In this document: in pieces, positions 1-7,311 of the stretch
Position numbering within the stretch: position 1 is the first letter of the stretch
Layout of the letters: each line of letters opens with the position of its first letter
Assembly (NCBI RefSeq): GCF_026191635.1
Contig: NZ_JAKRRW010000019.1
Location: forward strand, 1 to 64,000
DNA: 64,000 nt
Direction of reading: 5' to 3'
Source: Photobacterium obscurum
GTDB lineage: Bacteria; Pseudomonadota; Gammaproteobacteria; Enterobacterales; Vibrionaceae
Notes under the pieces: model-generated
The model's input: only the letters and a program-made list of their open reading frames with translations
What the model was told of the DNA's origin: nothing
Database searches by the model: none
Program-made: the position numbers and the translations under genes

Positions 1-1
1 A

Positions 2-694
2 GCCAAGGATATTACCTTTGTCCATGTCGCCCATGCGATTGCCGCTTTTGAAGGAACAGTATGGCGCGCCGATGATAGCCCGTTTGATCGCTTTCTTCGC
101 GGTGACGAACACGCGATGAGCCAGAATGCCAAGGAAGGTATGTTGCTATTTTATGAAGGAAGCAATGGTAACCAACAATCATGTGGCAGTTGTCACAGCG
201 GAGTCCTGCAGACCGACCATGACTTTCACGCCATTGCCATGCCGCAGATTGGTCCGGGGAAAGGCGATGGCTTTAAGGGGTTAGAAGATTTTGGACATGG
301 CCGCCTGAATGAAGCCGACCGATATAAATTTCGTACCCCTTCACTACGCAATATTGTGCTGACTGCGCCTTATAGCCATACCGGAGCCTACAATACCCTT
401 CGCGCTGTGGTTGAACATCATGTGGATGCGATTAATTCATTGTTTAATTACGACCAAAGCCAGGCTGTTCTGCCCTCGCGCCGCGATTTGGATGCGATTG
501 ATTTTACCATCATGAACAAGCCCTCAGTGTTAAACGACATCGCCAATGCCAGCGAGATACAGCACCTTAACTACAAGAGTCACGAGATTGACCGAATCAT
601 GGACTTTCTGCATGCGCTAACGGATCCAGCCAGCCTCGATTTGCGCCCAGGCACGCCTAAACACTTGCCCAGTGGCTTACCATTGGCAGACTAA
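2..694 (+). CDS. Di-heme cytochrome c peroxidase / MauG-like protein (C-terminal part)
   Basis: This reading frame is open from the first bases of the window and ends with TAA at 692-694, so the start and the first heme site lie outside. The visible part has the family's second heme motif CGSCH (nt 182-196), the upstream stretch AIAAFEGTVWRADDSPFD and the downstream FRTPSLRNI and YSHTGAY segments that are typical of bacterial di-heme peroxidases. The family is periplasmic and reduces H2O2 with electrons from small cytochromes, or carries out MauG-like oxidations. The subtype cannot be settled without the N-terminus. It converges on marR and lies close to other redox genes (cytochrome b561, cytochrome c'). 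Confidence 0.9.
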   Translation, partial: AKDITFVHVAHAIAAFEGTVWRADDSPFDRFLRGDEHAMSQNAKEGMLLFYEGSNGNQQSCGSCHSGVLQTDHDFHAIAMPQIGPGKGDGFKGLEDFGHGRLNEADRYKFRTPSLRNIVLTAPYSHTGAYNTLRAVVEHHVDAINSLFNYDQSQAVLPSRRDLDAIDFTIMNKPSVLNDIANASEIQHLNYKSHEIDRIMDFLHALTDPASLDLRPGTPKHLPSGLPLAD

Positions 695-771
695 CGAACT
701 ATGTGTCGAAGGTGGAAATTATACTGAACCAGTTTAATTAGATAAGGATAATTGGGGGAAGGAATAAATTT

Positions 772-795
772 GAGTTAGGCCGTATGGCCTAACTC
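772..795. terminator. Hairpin between convergent peroxidase and marR genes
   Basis: A 10-bp perfect stem (772-781 with 786-795) with loop GTAT lies between the ends of the convergent peroxidase and marR genes. There is no strong T-tract on either side, so it is a possible bidirectional terminator only. Confidence 0.45.
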
Positions 796-829
796 TCACT
801 GCAAGTTCGGAACAAAACGAGTTGGAATA

Positions 830-1258
830 TCACACTGCTGCGACCATTTTTTGCAGCAGGCGGATCATCTCTTTTTGTTCATCCGGCTCTAACGAACTCA
901 AGAGTTCCTTGTTAACGGCAACGGGGATAGGCAACAACCTCTCTTTCAATGCCCGGCCTTCATCGGTCAGATAAATACGAAATGAGCGGCGGCTATTCGG
1001 ATCTGGCTGCCTTTCAACCAACTCTAACTTTTCCAGCTTATCCAAGGTTCGAGTCGTCGTGGAGTTTTCCACTTTCGACTTCTTGGAAATATCACTTTGA
1101 GTCACGCCTTCTTCTTCCCACAGGCACATCAAGGTTGGCCAAAGTGCGATAGTAAGGCCCTGTTTTTTTAATTCCGCTTCAAACATCTTTGAAGCCTGAT
1201 TCGCTATTACGTTAACCATCCATCCAAAGCTACTTTTGCGATCAAATTCTTCACTCAT
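830..1258 (-). CDS. MarR family transcriptional regulator
   Basis: A 142-residue protein of normal MarR length. The winged-helix region runs from about residue 35 to 100, with the recognition-helix stretch VTQSDISKKSKVENSTTTRT followed by LDKLEKLELVERQPDPNSRR, the wing typical of the family. It binds DNA as a dimer and usually represses neighbouring genes until a ligand or oxidant is sensed. It lies 9 nt downstream of the cytochrome b561 gene on the same strand, so the two are probably one transcript starting near the 50-nt palindrome at 1940-1989, which is the natural candidate operator. The ligand is unknown. Confidence 0.92.
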   Translation of the reverse strand: MSEEFDRKSSFGWMVNVIANQASKMFEAELKKQGLTIALWPTLMCLWEEEGVTQSDISKKSKVENSTTTRTLDKLEKLELVERQPDPNSRRSFRIYLTDEGRALKERLLPIPVAVNKELLSSLEPDEQKEMIRLLQKMVAAV

Positions 1259-1267
1259 CGTCTAATC

Positions 1268-1900
1268 TCACATCAATGAAAGCGCAACTATTGCCATGGT
1301 AACTAATCCAGCAACAACAAGCACTAACAATGCGCGGGTATTTGATGCAATAGCAACGTCACCAGTCGATACCGACAGTTTCTTTTGTACGCCTACCACC
1401 ATTGCCCACACCAATGGCTTTGATCGCAACTTATAAACCAAGATAGCAAATAAATGAATCCCCACTACTGCTGGAAGCAAACGGGCACATATACCATGAA
1501 CCATAACGCTGATATCGAAAACGGCATCAGTAAGCCACAGCTCAGCCAATGGCAAATTATCCGCTAATCCCGCAACCACGATGCCCGATAAACACTGTAA
1601 TAACAGTAAGGAAATCATCACGACCACCATCCAGCCACCTGCAGGATTATGGCCCGGCGTGACAGGTAAACGACCAAGAAGGTAGCGCAAAACACCTTTC
1701 GGCGACCGCAGAAATTGCTTGAAACGGCTGGTTTCACTTCCGACAAATCCCCAAACAATTCGCCACAAAATTAGCGTAAATAACCCGAGCCCCAAATACA
1801 TATGCGGCCCCTCACCACGAAAACCACTTGCAGCCAATCCTACAAATAATCCAGCTTGAAGCCAGTGATATAAGCGTGTTGGAAAATCCCATACTTTCAT
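1268..1900 (-). CDS. Cytochrome b561 / di-heme b-type cytochrome
   Basis: A 210-residue integral membrane protein beginning MKVWDFPTRLYHWLQAG, the usual start of the cytochrome b561/hydrogenase cytochrome b family. Several hydrophobic helices can be seen, with candidate heme-ligand histidines in RLYHW, VHGICARLL and VGIHLF. Such proteins move electrons between quinol and periplasmic c-type cytochromes. It is the first gene of an apparent b561-marR operon and is divergent from a cytochrome c' gene across a shared palindromic promoter, suggesting that the two act in one electron-transfer chain. The physiological partner is not shown by the sequence. Confidence 0.88.
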   Translation of the reverse strand: MKVWDFPTRLYHWLQAGLFVGLAASGFRGEGPHMYLGLGLFTLILWRIVWGFVGSETSRFKQFLRSPKGVLRYLLGRLPVTPGHNPAGGWMVVVMISLLLLQCLSGIVVAGLADNLPLAELWLTDAVFDISVMVHGICARLLPAVVGIHLFAILVYKLRSKPLVWAMVVGVQKKLSVSTGDVAIASNTRALLVLVVAGLVTMAIVALSLM

Positions 1901-1939
1901 TCTTTCTCTCCGATTATCTCGTCCTCGTTAACTTTGACA

Positions 1940-1989
1940 TTAATTTACACAACAATAGTTGCGTGCGCAACTATTGTTGTGTAAATTAA
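1940..1989. promoter_or_regulatory. 50-nt near-perfect palindrome, candidate MarR operator
   Basis: Two 24-bp arms (1940-1963 and 1966-1989) are exact reverse complements separated only by TG. The centre reads AGTTGCGTGCGCAACT. It sits in the 132-nt gap between the divergent cytochrome b561-marR and cytochrome c' operons, where an autoregulating MarR protein would bind. The arms are longer than a simple MarR site needs, so it may hold a core site plus flanking symmetry. No poly-T tract makes it look like a terminator. Confidence 0.7.
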
Positions 1990-2032
1990 ATACAAGTCAG
2001 AAAACAAGCCTACAAACGGAAGGAAGAAAATA

Positions 2033-2464
2033 ATGAGAACACCGCTAGTTGCCCTACTTATTTGCCTACCCAGCATCAGTTTTGCCCAAAACTATGAGCA
2101 GCAAATCCAATACCGACAAAACGCATTTTCAGCCATTGAAAAACAAGCGAAGGTGACAAACAAAGCACTGGATAAAAGCCAGCCAGACTGGCTGCTCATT
2201 GAAAGCAACAGTCAGGAACTTGCTCAACATGCGCAGAACCTGACAACACTTTTCCCGCAGGGCAGCGAGGAAGGAAGCAAAGCTAAGACCGCCGTTTGGA
2301 ATAAGCCGGAGAAGTTTAATCAGCTGCTGGCACAAATGGAACAGGGGTTTCAAGCGCTTTACCAAGCCAGCAATCACCAGGATGTATCAGCAGCTCTAGC
2401 CGGCCTAGAACAGGCTCAAGCAACCTGTAAAAGCTGCCATCGTTCATATCGCTCGCGTTGGTAG
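2033..2464 (+). CDS. Periplasmic cytochrome c' family protein
   Basis: A 143-residue precursor with a signal peptide of about 18 residues (MRTPLVALLICLPSISFA), a helical body, and one CKSCH heme motif very near the C-terminus followed by RSYRSRW. A single C-terminal heme in a four-helix bundle is the pattern of cytochrome c'/c-556. Known members bind NO or CO, or shuttle electrons. An AAGGAAG ribosome-binding site precedes the ATG. It is the first gene of a plus-strand operon with the membrane protein at 2476 and the secreted protein at 2996, divergent from cytochrome b561. Confidence 0.85.
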   Translation: MRTPLVALLICLPSISFAQNYEQQIQYRQNAFSAIEKQAKVTNKALDKSQPDWLLIESNSQELAQHAQNLTTLFPQGSEEGSKAKTAVWNKPEKFNQLLAQMEQGFQALYQASNHQDVSAALAGLEQAQATCKSCHRSYRSRW

Positions 2465-2475
2465 GGAGCCAAGTA

Positions 2476-2982
2476 ATGCTTAGCAAAACACTCAGTCAAA
2501 AACTGGTTTCGCTGATGTATCTGGTTGGGATCATCATGTATGTCGGTGGGATCTTATCCCACATCGTGATCCCAAATGTACTTGGTACTACGGACTTGTA
2601 CGCAATCTACTACACCGCTGTATACAAACAGCAGAGTGCCTACATTTTGATTTTACCGGGGTTGGTGTTGAAGCTACTGGCGACGCTGATTGAATCTCGT
2701 GAATACAAACAAAAGCCTCTATGGCTAAAAGTTCAGTACGCATGCATGGCTTTTTTGACTGTAAACGCCTTTGTATTCCTAGTGCCCATGATGCCTGAAA
2801 TGACAGAGCTCGCGGCTCGGAATCTTGACCTCGGCATAATTAGCGATAGTTATCAGGCCCATGCGGAGAAAGAAATGATCATCGGTATTTCCAACGCATT
2901 GCCATTGCTCGTCATGGTGATATTAAGCGCGGTTGGCACGAAACCGCACTCAAAAATTTGCTCAACCTCAATAAACCAATAA
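2476..2982 (+). CDS. Small integral membrane protein of unknown function
   Basis: A 168-residue protein with about four transmembrane segments (around residues 8-30, 50-70, 85-105 and 140-160) and no motif I recognise with certainty. An upstream TTG at 2458 is possible, but the ATG at 2476 is preferred because AGGGAG lies about 7 nt before it. It begins just downstream of the cytochrome c' stop codon and ends 13 nt before the next gene, so it belongs to the same operon. Charged residues such as HAEKEM lie before the last helix. A role as membrane partner of the neighbouring cytochrome or secreted protein is a guess from position only. Confidence 0.75.
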   Translation: MLSKTLSQKLVSLMYLVGIIMYVGGILSHIVIPNVLGTTDLYAIYYTAVYKQQSAYILILPGLVLKLLATLIESREYKQKPLWLKVQYACMAFLTVNAFVFLVPMMPEMTELAARNLDLGIISDSYQAHAEKEMIIGISNALPLLVMVILSAVGTKPHSKICSTSINQ

Positions 2983-2995
2983 GACGGATAACATT

Positions 2996-3679
2996 ATGAA
3001 AGTATTAAGCACAGCATCATTCTTACTTGCCGCTACCTTCGGCCTGACTGCATCAAACGCCATGGCGGCAGATTTTGGCGTTGCCCTAGAGTGGAACACC
3101 AATGATATTCATGAAGTTATGGATACCATGGCTGAGCAACGCGCAGCCTTCGGCGAATTAATTGATAATGGCGAAATCAAAGATATGTATACACTGGATA
3201 GCCACATTGACGGCAAACCGGTAAAGATTCTGAAGTTCGTGATCGAAGCCGACAATAAAGAACAGGTCACGGCTAAACTGTCAGACCTTCCTATGTACAA
3301 AAAAGAGTTGGTTAAAATTGCCAATATCCGGCCACTGGGTTCCAAGTGGCTGGATAACACTCCGGTAAATAACAACTACGGGGTGACGTTTACCTGGCAG
3401 CAGAACGTCGGCAACATAGAAATGGATCGGGTACTAGGCATTGATTTGCAACGTGTGATCAGCCTAAACCAAGCAGGCTTAGTCACTTCTTCGTACTTAA
3501 ATACCCAACAGCTGGATAACGGCCAGGTAAGACCGATTTACCTCTTATCAATGCTGGCCAAAGATGCCCAGCAAGCCCGCGAACTCAGCAAGCAATTTGA
3601 AGCGGTTAACCTAGACTACGCAACGGTTGAAGTCGAATACTTGGGTCATAAGCTTAATTTCAATTCAAAAGCGAATTAG
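2996..3679 (+). CDS. Secreted protein with two tandem ferredoxin-like (muconolactone isomerase/YCII-type) repeats
   Basis: A 227-residue precursor with a signal peptide ending near SNAMA-A (about residue 24). The mature part falls into two similar halves: residues about 27-117, ending in PMYKKELVKIANIRPLG, and residues about 123-220, ending in LDYATVEVEYLG. Each half starts with a FGVALEW or YGVTFTW strand and contains a helix plus an LxNGxI or LNQAGL turn, as in muconolactone-isomerase/YCII-type alpha+beta barrels. This assignment is by eye. These folds are normally cytoplasmic, so export is unusual. It is the last gene of the cytochrome c' operon. Its function is unknown. Confidence 0.72.
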   Translation: MKVLSTASFLLAATFGLTASNAMAADFGVALEWNTNDIHEVMDTMAEQRAAFGELIDNGEIKDMYTLDSHIDGKPVKILKFVIEADNKEQVTAKLSDLPMYKKELVKIANIRPLGSKWLDNTPVNNNYGVTFTWQQNVGNIEMDRVLGIDLQRVISLNQAGLVTSSYLNTQQLDNGQVRPIYLLSMLAKDAQQARELSKQFEAVNLDYATVEVEYLGHKLNFNSKAN

Positions 3680-3689
3680 GGTGAGTCCC

Positions 3690-4694
3690 TTAATTATCAA
3701 TAAGCCCGCTCACCCCGCGTAGCAGGGCTTCATGTTCAGCCCCGCTGACATACAGCGCCCCTTTGTGATTCATAAAATTGGAATCCAATCGATTCAAATC
3801 CAAAGGGGCGCCATGGCTGTCACTTACCCAAACCCTTGTTGGGCTCTGAGTCTGAGCATGAATGTGAGAAAACAAGCAAGCCTGGGTGATTGCCGCAGTG
3901 GCGGCAAAATCCCACAGGCTGCCACCGCCCTTTTTGACTTTGGGAAGTTTGAGGTAACACGCCGGGGCATTTTCCAGCACCCCGATAGCATTCATAACCG
4001 CACCGCACGTATTTACGACATTCAACTTGCTATATCCCTGCTGCCGAACAAACGTTTCCAGCATTTCTATACAGGGTACATAGTATGGATCGTTTTCGAA
4101 ACTGCGGTCGATATACAAGGTGAAAGTATCACTCTGCATTTTAGGCTGCCAAGGCAAACCATTTTTCAGCACCTTCGCCGTTTCTGAATAAGGCGCCAGC
4201 TTATGGCTCACTACTTCAGGTTCAGAAGCCTGAGATAAAATAGCTTGGAAGTTAATCGCTTGATAGGTATCACCCGTCACCGGATTGTGTACCACACCAA
4301 TCACCGGTTTGCCGGACTGCTCGACCAGCGCAATCGAGACTGCAAACCCGTCAGAACCTTCGATAAACGGCAACGTGCCATCAAGCGGATCAATACACCA
4401 AAAATACGCTTTTTGAAAACGGGAGTGGTCCGATACATTCTCCTCGCTGGCATTTTCTTCACTGAGAACCGCGATATCATATTGCTCGATGCTTGGCGCA
4501 AGCACATCAAGAATAATCGCCTGGCTATCGAGATCCACCTGAGTAACAACCTGCGAGCTCAAGCTGTTGCCTGCTGCTTTATGATCAACTAGTAACTGGC
4601 TGCGATCAAAGGCTGCGATATATTGTCCGGCCTTCGAAGCCGCTTCAGTCGCTAAGACCAATAATGCCTGCAACTGCTGTGGGGATAAGGTCAT
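3690..4694 (-). CDS. Inositol monophosphatase family phosphatase (CysQ/IMPase-like)
   Basis: A 334-residue member of the Mg2+-dependent IMPase superfamily. The metal and catalytic residues are visible: LSEENASEE (glutamate), CIDPLDGTLPFIEG (the DPLDGT signature near residue 105), and GGGSLWDFAATAAI (C-terminal metal aspartate). The family includes inositol-1-phosphatase, 3'(2'),5'-bisphosphate nucleotidase and fructose-1,6-bisphosphatase. The length and sequence do not decide between them. Its ATG overlaps the stop of the upstream kinase gene by 4 nt (ATGA), so the two are translationally coupled, which suggests a substrate that is phosphorylated by one and dephosphorylated by the other. Confidence 0.88.
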   Translation of the reverse strand: MTLSPQQLQALLVLATEAASKAGQYIAAFDRSQLLVDHKAAGNSLSSQVVTQVDLDSQAIILDVLAPSIEQYDIAVLSEENASEENVSDHSRFQKAYFWCIDPLDGTLPFIEGSDGFAVSIALVEQSGKPVIGVVHNPVTGDTYQAINFQAILSQASEPEVVSHKLAPYSETAKVLKNGLPWQPKMQSDTFTLYIDRSFENDPYYVPCIEMLETFVRQQGYSKLNVVNTCGAVMNAIGVLENAPACYLKLPKVKKGGGSLWDFAATAAITQACLFSHIHAQTQSPTRVWVSDSHGAPLDLNRLDSNFMNHKGALYVSGAEHEALLRGVSGLIDN

Positions 4695-5704
4695 AACATT
4701 TCCAACTGTGTTAGGGCTTGCTGGGTTAAGCCTTCAGTGTAGGTGTTGATCTTCCAGTGATCGGGACACCAACCTTTGACGAAACGCTGAAAATCAGCCC
4801 ACGCCACGCAGTAGAGTGGCCGCCACTCTTGCTCAACCTGCTCGGGGATCACATGAGGCTGAAGCTCAGTCAGGGCTTGTTTGAGCTCGGCAAAATAGTG
4901 CACCAACAATCCAGGAACCTGAGCTTTGCAATCATCAAAAGGCACACAGCTACTGAGCAGCAAAATCACATCCTTCATCCCGCAACCTCTTCCGACGTAT
5001 TGGAAATCAACCGCTGCCACGTGCTTACCGTCCGGCGTGAAGCAAAAGTTCGCCAACTTGGCATCGCCATGAACTAAAGTCTGGAACCGGCATTGTTTCA
5101 GCACGGTATCAATTTTCTTGGCGGCACTTTTCAGGGCGGGATCGGTTAACGCTGCCAGCTCATCAGGCCGGGTATCAAGATGCCAGTAGGTGCCGCACTC
5201 CCATAAACCGTCGGGTGACACCGCAAGGTGCCGGGCATGAAAATTGGCCAGCCAGGTCAGGCAGGCCTTCACTTGAGCAAGCTCAATCTGTTGATGCACC
5301 TCGCTAAAACCAAGCACTTTTAGATCTTCAAGAATTAGCAGGATTTCATCACCTTGCTGCTCGACAAACAGACACTTTGGCACCGGGCACTGAGCATAGT
5401 ATTGATTGGAAAAATGGCTTTCACTGACATGGTTGGCAAAATGCTGATACCAGTTCACTTCAACCTGGTAGGAGTCCAGCTTACGCTGATGTGACGTGAC
5501 GGTGTTCCAGCCCCGGGGATGGTGTAATGGCTGGGGTAGCTTGATATGTTTCACGATGACAGTTGGATAGCCGCTCCCCACCAGCGTGGCACGAAACAAC
5601 TCGCCATACCCACCCCATAGCGATTGGATCAGCTGGGTACCGGCAACGCTCTCGGCTCCCACAGCCTGAGCGACCTTGTGCAAAACGTCGGTTGGGATTG
5701 TCAT
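4691..5704 (-). CDS. Small-molecule phosphotransferase (aminoglycoside/choline/ecdysteroid kinase-like fold)
   Basis: About 337 residues. The protein-kinase-like fold is shown by VIVKHIKLP (ATP lysine), LVHGDAKLANFCF (catalytic HGD, with D and N positions) and VAAVDFQYVGRGCGMKDV (metal-binding D). The stretch AVDFQ and the long middle region resemble ecdysteroid-kinase-like and choline kinase proteins rather than antibiotic kinases. The ATG at 5704 is chosen over the in-frame ATG at 5728; neither has a strong ribosome-binding site. It is followed by the coupled IMPase-like phosphatase. The substrate is unknown, and nothing points to drug resistance. Confidence 0.82.
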   Translation of the reverse strand: MTIPTDVLHKVAQAVGAESVAGTQLIQSLWGGYGELFRATLVGSGYPTVIVKHIKLPQPLHHPRGWNTVTSHQRKLDSYQVEVNWYQHFANHVSESHFSNQYYAQCPVPKCLFVEQQGDEILLILEDLKVLGFSEVHQQIELAQVKACLTWLANFHARHLAVSPDGLWECGTYWHLDTRPDELAALTDPALKSAAKKIDTVLKQCRFQTLVHGDAKLANFCFTPDGKHVAAVDFQYVGRGCGMKDVILLLSSCVPFDDCKAQVPGLLVHYFAELKQALTELQPHVIPEQVEQEWRPLYCVAWADFQRFVKGWCPDHWKINTYTEGLTQQALTQLEML

Positions 5705-5868
5705 TGTTTGCCTATTGATGAAATGCATGGAATTTGATTGCAGTGTACTAAATCACGCGTTTTTTCACCTATAAGATCTTCGCCCAATCGACCTTGCCTC
5801 TGCGATAAACTGCCATAATTGTGTAAGAAAGATTCAAATATCCCTTCGCGGCAAGCCAAGGAGTGCTC

Positions 5869-7311
5869 TTGATTAAATTCTTACTCAATCAGGAAGTTCG
5901 AGAAGAAGCGCTGCTGTCACCCAATATGACAGTACTCAATTACCTGCGTACCAAAGTAAAGAAAGCCGGTACCAAAGAAGGCTGTGGTTCCGGTAATTGC
6001 GGAGCCTGCACGGTAGTATTAGGGGAAATGGTCAATGGTCGACTCGAATATCGTTCAGTGAACGCCTGCCTGGTATTGGTTTCCACCCTGCACGGCAAGC
6101 AACTCATCACCGTGGAAGATCTGCAAGGAGAAGACCGTTCACTCCACCCTGTCCAGCAGGCACTGGTGAATCATCACGGTTCACAATGCGGCTATTGTAC
6201 CCCGGGAATTATTATGTCGATGTTTGCCCTTAGCAAAAATCGACCTCAAGCCGATAAGCAGGATGTCCTCGAGTCCCTTTCCGGCAACCTGTGCCGCTGT
6301 ACCGGATACCGCCCGATTATCGATGCTGCGCTATCACTCAGTACAACAGCGCCCTACCAGGATAGTTTTACCAGGCAGATGCAATCTACCATCGACAAGC
6401 TCAACAGTATCAATAACGAGCCGGCTTCATTGCAGCTGAACAATCAATCCTGCTTTTCTCCAGCGACAACAGATGAGCTGGCAGAGTTACTGCTGGCACA
6501 TCCGCATGCACGCATCGTCGCCGGCGGTACCGATCTGGCGCTTGAGGTCACTCAGCACCACCGTGAAATAGAGATACTGGTTGATATCTGCCGGATAAAA
6601 GATATGAAGTGCATCAATGAAACAGATCACTATATCAATATCGGGGCAAACGTCCCCCTCAGCGACTGTTACCCTATTCTCAACACCTACTTTCCGGACT
6701 TTGGTGAGATGCTACGTCGCTTTGCCTCATTGCAGATCCGCAACCAAGGTACGCTGGGAGGCAATATTGCCAATGCCTCCCCGATCGGCGATACCCCGCC
6801 GCTGTTAATCGCACTAGATGCCAGTATCACCCTGCGCCAAGGCAGCGACTCCCGCACTATTCCTGTCGAGGATTATTTCATTAGCTATAGGAAAACCGAG
6901 CTGAGGCCATCCGAATTCATCGAAAAAATCACCATCCCCAAACCGGAGGCCAACAAAACGTTCCATGGCTATAAAAACTCAAAACGGATCGGTGATGACA
7001 TTTCAGCCGTCTGCGGCGGATTTTATATCGAAATCGAAGCAGATACGGTCATCTCTGCCCGTATCGCCTTTGGCGGCATGGCCGCTATTCCCAAGCGCGC
7101 CGTCAACTGTGAACAAAGCCTGGTTGGCCATTCCTGGAACCTAGACACGATAAATACTGCAATAGCCGCACTGGAGTCTGACTTTGTTCCGCTGTCCGAC
7201 TTTCGCGCCAGCAAAGCATACCGCCAGCAAATAGCCGCCAACATGCTCTACCGCTATTTTATCGAGCAGCAAAACAGCCACTTCACAACCAGGGTGACCT
7301 CTTATGGCTAG
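5869..7311 (+). CDS. xdhA: Xanthine dehydrogenase small subunit (2Fe-2S and FAD)
   Basis: A 480-residue protein. Residues 1-150 hold two [2Fe-2S] clusters: the plant-type site C39, C44, C47, C67 and the helical site C107, C110, C142, C144 (QCGYCTPG and LCRCTGYRP). Residues about 190-470 are the FAD domain, with AGGTDLALEVTQ and GTLGGNIANASPIGDTPP. It carries electrons from the molybdenum site in XdhB to NAD+ during oxidation of hypoxanthine to xanthine and urate. The likely start is TTG at 5869, 6 nt after AAGGAG; GTG at 5863 overlaps that site. It overlaps xdhB by 8 nt. Confidence 0.95.
   Translation: MIKFLLNQEVREEALLSPNMTVLNYLRTKVKKAGTKEGCGSGNCGACTVVLGEMVNGRLEYRSVNACLVLVSTLHGKQLITVEDLQGEDRSLHPVQQALVNHHGSQCGYCTPGIIMSMFALSKNRPQADKQDVLESLSGNLCRCTGYRPIIDAALSLSTTAPYQDSFTRQMQSTIDKLNSINNEPASLQLNNQSCFSPATTDELAELLLAHPHARIVAGGTDLALEVTQHHREIEILVDICRIKDMKCINETDHYINIGANVPLSDCYPILNTYFPDFGEMLRRFASLQIRNQGTLGGNIANASPIGDTPPLLIALDASITLRQGSDSRTIPVEDYFISYRKTELRPSEFIEKITIPKPEANKTFHGYKNSKRIGDDISAVCGGFYIEIEADTVISARIAFGGMAAIPKRAVNCEQSLVGHSWNLDTINTAIAALESDFVPLSDFRASKAYRQQIAANMLYRYFIEQQNSHFTTRVTSYG

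Noticed and set aside
4691..5704. Aminoglycoside resistance kinase
   Set aside because: The fold is shared, but the sequence is more like ecdysteroid/choline-type kinases and it is coupled to an IMPase-like phosphatase, not to resistance or mobile genes.
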